A stretch of 62,857 bases of DNA from Prosthecobacter fusiformis (lineage in GTDB: Bacteria > Verrucomicrobiota > Verrucomicrobiia > Verrucomicrobiales > Verrucomicrobiaceae), in contig NZ_SOCA01000015.1 in NCBI RefSeq assembly GCF_004364345.1, positions 1-62,857 of the forward strand. Direction: 5' to 3'. The translations under genes and the position numbers were made by a program. The notes beneath the pieces were generated by a model. It had not been told where the DNA came from. It did no database searches and saw nothing but the letters and a program-made list of their open reading frames with translations. This document shows, piece by piece, positions 49,611-55,949 of the stretch; the stretch's first letter is position 1, and every line of letters starts with the position of its first letter.

Positions 49611-50126
49611 ATGACTTCATCCGCTCCAGGGCAGGATTCAGACTCTCCTTTCGATCCGGACGACAAGCGCCCGGTTGGGCGTCACACGCCAGCTCAGGGC
49701 GTGCTGCCCACCTTTGACGGCGAAACCATCTTGTGGTGCACGGTGTGTGCCGATTCTCGAGGTGATTGGTGTGCTCAAGCCGAGGTGATGAATCTGCTGC
49801 ATGATCTCTGGCAAAACCATGCCACGGGCTGGCTTGTGGGTGACTACTTGCTCATGCCGGATCACCTGCATTTCTTCTGTGCCCCCTCGCCTAACCAATT
49901 TTTCGAAGTCGAACGCTGGACGGCCTTTTGGAAAGATCAGTTTGCGAAACGTTGTGGCAACTCCCAATGGCGATGGCAGCGCGGCCTCTTTCATCATCGC
50001 CTGCGCAGCGAGCAGGACTACCACGGCAAGATGATCTACATGCGCCAAAATCCCGTCCGCAAGAAGCTAGTGCCCGACTCCGAATTCTGGCCCTGGCAAG
50101 GTCGCGTAAACGTCATCCGATGGTGA
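49611..50126 (+). CDS. REP-associated tyrosine transposase (RAYT, IS200-like Y1)
   Basis: 171 residues. The HUH motif is His85-Leu-His87 in LLMPDHLHFF. The catalytic Tyr is most likely Tyr143 in 'MIYMRQNPVRKKLV', which matches the 'YIxxNPVRA' block of RAYTs. The length suits the family. RAYTs cut single-stranded REP hairpins marked by a 5' tetranucleotide and are usually single-copy domesticated genes. This one sits among many GTAG-tagged palindromes. The ATG at 49611 was chosen; a TTG 12 codons upstream is in frame. The gene appears intact. Confidence 0.9.
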   Translation: MTSSAPGQDSDSPFDPDDKRPVGRHTPAQGVLPTFDGETILWCTVCADSRGDWCAQAEVMNLLHDLWQNHATGWLVGDYLLMPDHLHFFCAPSPNQFFEVERWTAFWKDQFAKRCGNSQWRWQRGLFHHRLRSEQDYHGKMIYMRQNPVRKKLVPDSEFWPWQGRVNVIRW

Positions 50127-50136
50127 TCGAATATTT

Positions 50137-50191
50137 TGGTACGGATCCGCTGCGCCCGTCTAAAAGGGTAGGGACGCGCTGCGCCGCGTCC
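50137..50191 (+). repeat. REP palindrome (GGACGCG type) with a degenerate copy before it
   Basis: The intact copy is 50167-50191: GTAG, GGACGCG, six bases, CGCGTCC. Just upstream, 50137-50160 looks like a decayed copy (GGTACGGATCCGCTGCGCCC). Both lie between the transposase and the 2'-5' RNA ligase-like gene. Confidence 0.82.
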
Positions 50192-50317
50192 GACTTCCCA
50201 AGGAGCGACAGCGACCTAACGACGTTCACTCCCTTCCCACCACCCTCGCTGCAGAGCGAAGCCTCACTGGTGGCCGAAGAATATCTGCCTAAGTTCTGCC
50301 GTATCTATTTTCCAGCA

Positions 50318-50896
50318 ATGAGTCACTCAAATCTCGACTACGCCTACTTCATTGCTTTTTTGCCAGACGCATCGGCGAAGCAACGAGCCCTCGAAGAATA
50401 TAAGAAACTGGGGCTGAAGCTTCGATTGCGCCCAGAGGATGTGTGGCATATCACCTTAAATGACCTGGGTAGCAAACAGCCTTTCGAACTGCCTTTGCAC
50501 ATCAAAGAAACTGTAGATCGCGCCTGCCATAATATTGCAACCGCCACAGCGCCTTTCAAGGTTGTCCTCGACCGCGTTCTGAGTTTCAAACACAACAGCG
50601 CTTTAGCTCTCGCCTCCAAACAGGCACCGAACGCAGAGTTGAAGGTATTTCGCCGTGCCCTGCGTTTGAAATTGCTCGATCACGGCGTGTTCACTCCCTC
50701 GAGTTTCAATCCTCATCTCACCTTACTCTATGGCGACCACATGGTGGATAAGTTGATCTCGCCCCCCATCACTTGGCAGATCCACGAATTCGTTCTCGTT
50801 CGCTCTCATCAGGGTAGGACGCACTATGACCACCTTCAGCGCTGGAAACTCCAAGGTACCGCAGGTTCCAAGTTAGTTCAGTCTGAGCTCTTTTAG
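50318..50896 (+). CDS. 2'-5' RNA ligase/cyclic phosphodiesterase-like (2H phosphoesterase) protein
   Basis: 192 residues from 'MSHSNLDYAYFIAFLPD'; the longer frame overlaps the RAYT gene and is rejected. The two 2H motifs are present: 'HITLNDLG' (near residue 48) and 'HLTLLYGD' (near residue 137). The spacing fits the LigT/ThpR family, which opens or seals 2',3' or 2'-5' phosphodiester links. It has a REP 130 bp upstream and overlaps the end of a truncated VOC gene on the other strand by 24 bp. Confidence 0.88.
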   Translation: MSHSNLDYAYFIAFLPDASAKQRALEEYKKLGLKLRLRPEDVWHITLNDLGSKQPFELPLHIKETVDRACHNIATATAPFKVVLDRVLSFKHNSALALASKQAPNAELKVFRRALRLKLLDHGVFTPSSFNPHLTLLYGDHMVDKLISPPITWQIHEFVLVRSHQGRTHYDHLQRWKLQGTAGSKLVQSELF

Positions 50897-51034
50897 CGCC
50901 TTCAATGTTCTACTGGCGAAACTGAAGTGAACAGTCACTGCGTTGTCCGGAAAAGTGGCCGCGTAAAACCGCGCTACGTCTTCGGCTTCTTTGTCGAACC
51001 ACAGGCAGATGATGTTTTTGGGTGTCGGTGTCAT
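50873..51034 (-). pseudogene. Truncated PhnB-like VOC-family gene
   Basis: The frame opens 'MTPTPKNIICLWFDKEAEDV' followed by 'ARFYAATFPDNAVTV', the exact style of the PhnB/3-demethylubiquinone-methyltransferase-like VOC domain, but stops after about 54 residues where the family has about 150. The end runs into the tail of the 2H phosphoesterase gene. It is probably a remnant left by deletion during the rearrangements that built this region. Confidence 0.75.
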
Positions 51035-51116
51035 GGTGGGAGAGCAGGGGAAGGGGCTGTTGATGAAACGCGGAACTCCAAACAATCGTTCGACATTGGA
51101 GTAACGGCTGTCAGCT

Positions 51117-51141
51117 GGTAGGGACGCGCTGCGCCGCGTCC
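51117..51141 (+). repeat. REP palindrome, GGACGCG type
   Basis: First of three copies at 79-85 bp spacing; between them a GACTTACC plus CTAACGACGTCCA segment is also repeated, so the unit is about 80 bp. Confidence 0.88.
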
Positions 51142-51195
51142 GACTTACCTCAACGCCGAAGGCCTAACGACGTCCATTCTCGCCCCACAAATCAT

Positions 51196-51220
51196 GGTAG
51201 GGACGCGCTGCGCCGCGTCC
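51196..51220 (+). repeat. REP palindrome, GGACGCG type
   Basis: Second of the three tandem ~80-bp units, with identical stem and loop to the first. Confidence 0.88.
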
Positions 51221-51280
51221 GACTTACCTCAACGTCGAAGGCCTAACGACGTCCAACCTCGCCCAACCGCCACAAATCAT

Positions 51281-51398
51281 GGTAGGGACGCGCTGCGCCG
51301 CGTCCGACTTACCCCAACGCCGGAGGCCTAACGACATCCACCCCCGTCCCGCCGCCTCCGCCCCGGACAAATCGGACCCGTCGCAGCGGGTCCCTACC
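51281..51398. repeat. REPIN-like unit: two inverted REP palindromes
   Basis: The left half is a GGACGCG-type REP on the + strand (51281-51305). The right half is a GGACCCG-type REP in opposite orientation (51374-51398). The 68-bp middle is the same spacer family seen in the 49432-49565 unit, including CCGCCTCCGCCC and ACAAATC. Confidence 0.87.
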
Positions 51399-51462
51399 CG
51401 TTAACCGCCTCCGTCCACGTTCCATGGCCGACTGAGAGGTTTAGCTGGAGTGCCAAACTTTC

Positions 51463-51939
51463 ATGGAGCAGATTGGGCAACTTCTTGAGATGAGCTACTG
51501 GCTTTCAAAACGACGAATTGAGACGCGTGTGCGGGCGGAGCGGGGATGTCTCCATCGCCCCTACACATCGTTCGGCCTGATCCGCTGTCCTGCTTGTCGG
51601 GAAATGTATCTGGTCGAGTACGAATTTGAGCGTCTTTACTCACGGCGGGGCTTGCGCAAGACAGCGGTTCGGTTGGGGCAGTTTTGGGTCCAGGGATGTC
51701 TCGCCTGTGGCCACATGGATACCAGCGATGGCTGTCGAAGCTGGGATGTCGGGCTTGAGGAAGTCCGAGCTTCCTGGTGGCGCTGGGGCCTGCCTGCCCG
51801 GTTGAGACTGAATCGAAAAAAGCGGGCTCATCTTCAAGGGAAAATCGAAGCCCATGCCATTCGGGAGAAGTCCCACTCCAAAGCCTGCGATGCGTGCTTC
51901 AACGGACTTTTTCGTGACGCCTTGGGTAACATGGCTTGA
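51463..51939 (+). CDS. Hypothetical zinc-ribbon-like protein in the repeat region
   Basis: 158 residues, unrecognised. Two Cys pairs (CPAC near residue 46 and CLACGH near residue 85) could bind one zinc. The N-terminal part is basic and aromatic. The last 40 or so residues (KKRAHLQ...SKACDACF) are encoded by copy B of the 96-bp dispersed repeat, so the C-terminus may have been gained by repeat insertion. A GGAG lies 12 bases upstream of the start. It may be a real gene or a decaying one. Confidence 0.45.
   Translation: MEQIGQLLEMSYWLSKRRIETRVRAERGCLHRPYTSFGLIRCPACREMYLVEYEFERLYSRRGLRKTAVRLGQFWVQGCLACGHMDTSDGCRSWDVGLEEVRASWWRWGLPARLRLNRKKRAHLQGKIEAHAIREKSHSKACDACFNGLFRDALGNMA
51817..51912 (+). 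repeat. Dispersed 96-bp repeat, copy B
   Basis: Ungapped match to 46450-46545 with ten differences. Here the repeat lies in frame at the end of the 51463-51939 reading frame. Confidence 0.8.
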
Positions 51940-51944
51940 TCACG

Positions 51945-51968
51945 GGTAGGGACGCGCTGCGACGCTCC
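51945..51968 (+). repeat. Degenerate REP, GGACGCG type
   Basis: GTAG and GGACGCGCTGC are kept but the 3' arm is GACGCTCC, so the stem is weakened. Confidence 0.65.
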
Positions 51969-51974
51969 TGCTAT

Positions 51975-51999
51975 GGTAGGGACCCGCTGCGCCGGGTCC
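51975..51999 (+). repeat. REP palindrome, GGACCCG type
   Basis: Followed by GAGGAATCCAG and a CGCGCAGCGACTCCCC tail seen after every GGACCCG-type copy in this block. Confidence 0.88.
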
Positions 52000-52092
52000 G
52001 AGGAATCCAGGCGCGCAGCGACTCCCCCGACTTACTCGCCCAACGATATCCACCCCGCCCCCCGCCGCCTCCCCCCACAGACCAACGGCCAT

Positions 52093-52117
52093 GGTAGGGA
52101 CGCGCTGCGCCACGTCC
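52093..52117 (+). repeat. REP palindrome, GGACGCG type
   Basis: The 3' arm reads CACGTCC, one change from a perfect stem; it is followed by a GACTTCCAAAGCGCAGCGAC tail typical of this type. Confidence 0.84.
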
Positions 52118-52150
52118 GACTTCCAAAGCGCAGCGACGCCCCTGCCATGG

Positions 52151-52175
52151 TAGGGACCCGCTGCGTCGGGTCCGA
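52151..52175 (+). repeat. REP palindrome, GGACCCG type
   Basis: The stem GGACCCG/CGGGTCC is intact; the loop is CTGCGT instead of CTGCGC. Confidence 0.86.
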
Positions 52176-52202
52176 AGAATCCAGGCGCGCATCTTGATCA
52201 CG

Positions 52203-52227
52203 GGTAGGGACGCGCTGCGCCGCGTCC
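52203..52227 (+). repeat. REP palindrome, GGACGCG type
   Basis: Perfect 7-bp stem, 27 bp after the preceding GGACCCG-type copy. Confidence 0.88.
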
Positions 52228-52259
52228 GACTTCCAAAAGCGCAGCGACACCCCTGCAAT

Positions 52260-52284
52260 GGTAGGGACCCGCTGCGCCGGGTCC
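52260..52284 (+). repeat. REP palindrome, GGACCCG type
   Basis: Perfect stem. The tail up to about 52330 nearly repeats 52000-52040, showing that a longer unit was duplicated. Confidence 0.88.
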
Positions 52285-52368
52285 GAAGAATCCAGGCGCG
52301 CAGCGACTCCCCCGACTTACTCGCCCAACGATATCCCCCCCGCCTCCGCCCGCAGACCAAACGGCCAT

Positions 52369-52393
52369 GGTAGGGACGCGCTGCGCCGCGTCC
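52369..52393 (+). repeat. REP palindrome, GGACGCG type
   Basis: Last intact copy of the cluster. The following 200 bp (52394-52600) hold no supported gene. Confidence 0.88.
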
Positions 52394-52665
52394 GACTGCC
52401 CTTCCGGTTCCGCAGACCAAACGACCAGCAATCGGATGCCTAACCCCCCCGCATCTGAGGCAGACCGTGGCTTGGCTGATGGGCGGAAGAGTCTTCCCGC
52501 AGTGGTGATGGCGGTAGGGAGGTTGATGGCGCACGCGCCCAGCGGATGTGTAAAATGATCGAACGATCCTTTGGCTATCAATGAATGAAGCCGGTGTATT
52601 CATAATTCACTTGGCATCTTATTCCTGCCAAAGACCCTCTCTCCTCCCAAAGGCGCACCCTGTTC

Positions 52666-52790
52666 TGTCAAGTATTTGCACCCTGACCCCATTTCCCCGT
52701 TCCGCGTCATCAAAAAACACCTCCCCATCGCAGGTGCGGGACATGACGTGGTAGCAATAGCTTTCCATCGGCCCCTTGCCCACGACCCGC
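52666..52790 (-). pseudogene. Remnant of a second IS200-like (Y1) transposase
   Basis: On the - strand a frame reads 'SYCYHVMSRTCDGEVFFDDAE', the N-terminal signature of IS200/RAYT-type transposases (YHVMSR...GE.FFDD.E). It then joins directly a GGGGTCAGGGTGCAAATACT segment of the sort I associate with the ends of such elements. The HUH and Tyr regions are missing. It looks like an internally deleted, non-autonomous copy. Confidence 0.6.
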
Positions 52791-52802
52791 CGTCGGCCAC
52801 CT

Positions 52803-52940
52803 GACCACGCACTTGCGGCAGAATTAGAAGCCGCTTTATCTGAATACCCAGCAACTGAGCTTCCAGCGCGTGCGCTTTTGAATGAGGGGATTGAGAGGAT
52901 TTTATGGCTGATTTTTAACGAAGAAGTAAATAGTTGGTAA
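52803..52940 (+). pseudogene. C-terminal fragment of an unidentified gene
   Basis: An open frame with good coding character reads 'HALAAELEAALSEYPATELP' and continues to 'ILWLIFNEEVNSW' before a TAA. It has no start codon context and begins beside the transposase remnant. I do not recognise the family. It may be the tail of a gene cut by the element. Confidence 0.35.
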
Positions 52941-52967
52941 GCACTGTATGCTTGGCATCTTTTTCGC
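52939..52967 (+). repeat. 29-bp direct repeat, left copy
   Basis: AAGCACTGTATGC, then TTGGCATCTTTTTCGC. It matches 53455-53483 with three differences. A partial relative (CTTGGCATCTTATTC) lies at 52609-52625. The pair flanks the small lipoprotein gene. Confidence 0.75.
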
Positions 52968-53052
52968 GACAGATGATTGCCGTTTGGCGAAACAGAAAAT
53001 CGACCAGATGAAATGACTTGACTCTTTAGGTCAATAATTCATATATGCTTGT

Positions 53053-53415
53053 ATGGCGCGAATACTTTTCTTATTTATTCCATTGATCCTAACCTCGTGC
53101 GATTTGTTTGAACCTGTTGTAATTGGCGAGGCGGAGATGAGGGTTCGCGGGCGGGAGTATGCAAGATCTACGCCTGCAAGCTATATGTCCCCGGCTCAGA
53201 TGTATCCAGTGCCGAGCGGTCCGCCTTCGTCCTACCAAAGCCAATCGTCCTTCAGCAGTGGTTCAAGTACGATCACGCAACCTGTGCCGAGGTTGACGGA
53301 GATTCGTTTTTCGGATGGACGGGGGTCGGAAGGAGGCCATTTTGATTCAGTAACAGGGCAGAGATTGCCCGAAGCCCCCGCCCGCACTGAACCTGCGAAG
53401 GGCATTGCGCGATAA
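53053..53415 (+). CDS. Small predicted lipoprotein
   Basis: 120 residues. A short signal with lipobox (ILTSCDLFEP) suggests lipid attachment at Cys16. The mature part is Ser/Pro/Tyr-rich ('SYMSPAQMYPVPSGPPSSYQ') and ends in a Gly/Glu-rich segment. No family recognised. It is enclosed by the 29-bp direct repeats at 52939 and 53455, so it may travel as a small cassette. Confidence 0.65.
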   Translation: MARILFLFIPLILTSCDLFEPVVIGEAEMRVRGREYARSTPASYMSPAQMYPVPSGPPSSYQSQSSFSSGSSTITQPVPRLTEIRFSDGRGSEGGHFDSVTGQRLPEAPARTEPAKGIAR

Positions 53416-53454
53416 TGTTGTTGCTTTCGGGGGAGCGGAAAGTCTGCACAGGAT

Positions 53455-53483
53455 AAGCACTGTATGCCTAGCATCTTTTTTGC
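53455..53483 (+). repeat. 29-bp direct repeat, right copy
   Basis: AAGCACTGTATGC, then CTAGCATCTTTTTTGC. It lies 40 bp after the lipoprotein stop codon. Confidence 0.75.
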
Positions 53484-53524
53484 ATGCGGTGAGGCCTCCT
53501 TGCGTTCCGCCAGTGGATGTCCGG

Positions 53525-53551
53525 CACAGGCCTACCAAGTAAGGGCCTGTG
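53525..53551. terminator. Terminator-like hairpin after the S8 peptidase gene
   Basis: CACAGGCC pairs with GGCCTGTG over 8 bp around an 11-base loop, 21 bp beyond the stop codon of the - strand peptidase gene. No T-run follows on that strand, so the call is tentative. Confidence 0.45.
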
Positions 53552-53572
53552 TGTGATGTGGGGATAGTCCAA

Positions 53573-55942
53573 CTAGAAGTCAGATGTAATCGACACTGGC
53601 TGGGGAAGCCATGCAGATGTGTTGCTGAGTCGAACAAAGGTTGAAGCTATTGGCAAACCTTGAACAAAGCTGTGAGGATGTAAAGGCTCATCCGCTTCAT
53701 CCCATATTTCAGCAACAAAAGCGACACGCTGGGAAGGAGAAATCAAATGGCCGGCCGCGTAGGCAGCTTGTTGTGAATAGACAAGCTCAATGGTCCAAAG
53801 ATCGTCTTCAAGAAGACCTTTCTCACGTGCTTTCCCAAGATTCCAACGACGTTGAAACAATGGATAACCGTGGATTTGTCCACGAGATCCATGCAAAGCT
53901 TTGGCCTCTGGCCCAGGTAGGACTTTGACCTCCACGTCGCGACAAGACCATTGGCTCTCAGCCGCCGCATTCACTGGCGTATCCCACGCAATGCAGAGCT
54001 TGAGTTGTGGCGAAGCTGATTCAGCGATCCAGGCAAGGGGGATCGGAATCTGAACTCTCACAATATCGTCTTCATGCTCAATCACTCCTTGCCACACGAA
54101 ACGTGCCTTTTGAGCCGCTGGATTTTTGAAGTATGCCGCACGGGCAATCCCAAAGCCCGTCGTTCTCTTTGCCAGAGGCTGAAGCGGCTCACTGAGGCGT
54201 GCGGTTACTTCATCTGCACTCATTGCAAGCACAGCCTTCGCAGTGCAAGCAAACGGACGTGAATCGCCAGGGCATTTCGCCTGAAGGTCGTCGAGAACGA
54301 ACGCAGCTTCTCTAGCCAATAACGGTGCTGCGTAGGACGTCCCAAAAGTTTCTTTCGTGAAGCATGTAGAGTCCAACCCCCAGATGCCGCCTCCAGCGAT
54401 CGCCCTGTAGTCTTGCCCGCTGTCACCAGCTGATTCGCAAAAATCGGGTTTGGGACTATTCGCAAAACCTGGCCCAACTCTTGAAAATGGGCTTGGGGAA
54501 TCAGGTTCAGGCACCAGACCTCCAGCACTCATTTTTCTGGCAATGCCGCCACAAGTCAATGCATTGAACGCTCTTGGATAGCTATGGAGTTCCCAACCGG
54601 GGTTGTCAAAATGCAATGGATATGGCGGAGTTGGAATTACACCTCCTTGTGCATTTCCCGCTGCAACCACGACAACTACGTCATGGTCGAACGCCAAATT
54701 ATCAATGTCCTCAATAAGCTTCAGCGTCTCTTTTCTCAAAGTGGCAGGCATATCCTCAAGTCGCTGCTGACTGTCAAAACTGAGGTTAAACACTCGAACG
54801 TCAGGGGCGGCGATTAGAGCAGTGGTGAGTGCGGTCGCCACACTTTCAGTGCGAATCCTATTTGGCAGACCGGAGCCAACTCGCACTTCCAAAAATCTGC
54901 ATGATGCAGGTGGAAGATCAGCATTAGGATCGCTCAGATCAATATCTCCATATACTACTCGTGTTGCCACCACTGAGCCATGGTGATCGGTAGCGTTGTT
55001 TGAGCAGTTTTGTCCAAGCAACGCATTGCCTCGGCGGTAATCTTTCAGCCATTCATGTTCTTGAGGTATAGCTGTATCAACAACGGCAACGCATGGGAGC
55101 CTTGATGCCGGACCTGTGGGGTGGTTGGCGACCGAGCCACTCGATCCAATAACTTCGAGAGGTAGCGATTCAGTTAAGGCGAAAATCGGTGGATGAATAG
55201 ACTGTATCGATGTGAATTCGTCAGCCAGTCTCTTGATCATGGTGGCATCAAGCGTGGCTCGCAGGAAATACCGCCCCATATAGCTGCGGCCTTTACCACT
55301 CAGCCTCAGACCAGTATTCCCACGAAAAGCATCTTCCAGCGCCCTGAAAATGAGATCAGCTTCCAGCTCAGTGATAAGCGGCTGTAACTTGATGTAGCCC
55401 TCACCAGATTTCTTCCCTAACTCGGTCAGCCACTCCTGGTCAAATTTCAGTTTTCCTGCGAGCCATTCAAAGGAGTCAAAGGCAACAAATCTTGCTTGCT
55501 GGCGCGCACCGAGGTATTCCAATTGTTGTGTTCTAGCAATCAATTGTTCCATGCGTTCTGGCGAAGCATGCACGGTTGCCATTCCAGAGGGATGAACCTC
55601 GATTAAATCCAAACCGATGCGCTCAAAGAGCTTGGACTGTTCTCCGCTGAAGTGAACTGTTTCTGTGCGCTTGCCCTCAACAGCGTCTTTTGCGGTCGAA
55701 GACTTTACAATCTCAGAAGCCGGATCTGCTATCAGGTAATATCTCCGCTGGCTAAGTGGGTCGCTCGACTGAGCTGCACGGCGACTTACCTTTTCAAGCG
55801 AATCGTGAAGCCGTTTGGACTTTTGCGTCCAATTGATTCCAGGATATTCGACATACTTTCCTCCACCTGTCTTTTCACCAACGGACAGCTCGTGGCTCTC
55901 ATTGAGGAAATAATTTTGAGGCCTGGTTTGCGAGGGGGGCAT
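53573..55942 (-). CDS. S8 (subtilisin-like) serine peptidase paired with AAA ATPase
   Basis: 789 residues. An N-terminal region of about 270 residues, of unknown fold and without a signal peptide, precedes the peptidase domain. The triad is present: Asp289 in VVDTAIP, His321 in HHGSVVA and Ser536 in GTSYAAP, with the oxyanion Asn in AAGNAQGG. A C-terminal domain of about 150 residues looks beta-rich. Lack of a signal suggests a cytoplasmic protease, unlike the secreted one at 628. The start is 7 bp after the AAA ATPase gene stops, so the two are one operon. Base composition is visibly less GC-rich than in neighbouring thiC, which suggests transfer. A role in conflict or defence is an inference from this pairing. 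Confidence 0.92.
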   Translation of the reverse strand: MPPSQTRPQNYFLNESHELSVGEKTGGGKYVEYPGINWTQKSKRLHDSLEKVSRRAAQSSDPLSQRRYYLIADPASEIVKSSTAKDAVEGKRTETVHFSGEQSKLFERIGLDLIEVHPSGMATVHASPERMEQLIARTQQLEYLGARQQARFVAFDSFEWLAGKLKFDQEWLTELGKKSGEGYIKLQPLITELEADLIFRALEDAFRGNTGLRLSGKGRSYMGRYFLRATLDATMIKRLADEFTSIQSIHPPIFALTESLPLEVIGSSGSVANHPTGPASRLPCVAVVDTAIPQEHEWLKDYRRGNALLGQNCSNNATDHHGSVVATRVVYGDIDLSDPNADLPPASCRFLEVRVGSGLPNRIRTESVATALTTALIAAPDVRVFNLSFDSQQRLEDMPATLRKETLKLIEDIDNLAFDHDVVVVVAAGNAQGGVIPTPPYPLHFDNPGWELHSYPRAFNALTCGGIARKMSAGGLVPEPDSPSPFSRVGPGFANSPKPDFCESAGDSGQDYRAIAGGGIWGLDSTCFTKETFGTSYAAPLLAREAAFVLDDLQAKCPGDSRPFACTAKAVLAMSADEVTARLSEPLQPLAKRTTGFGIARAAYFKNPAAQKARFVWQGVIEHEDDIVRVQIPIPLAWIAESASPQLKLCIAWDTPVNAAAESQWSCRDVEVKVLPGPEAKALHGSRGQIHGYPLFQRRWNLGKAREKGLLEDDLWTIELVYSQQAAYAAGHLISPSQRVAFVAEIWDEADEPLHPHSFVQGLPIASTFVRLSNTSAWLPQPVSITSDF

Positions 55943-55949
55943 AGAAAGC

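Noticed and set aside
51117..52393. Possible CRISPR array (regular short repeats)
   Set aside because: The repeats are palindromic REPs with a GTAG tag, spacing varies from about 50 to over 100 bp, spacers are themselves related, orientations differ, and no cas genes are present.
54584..54817. Short frame on the + strand inside the S8 peptidase gene
   Set aside because: Shadow of a well-supported gene with active-site motifs on the other strand.
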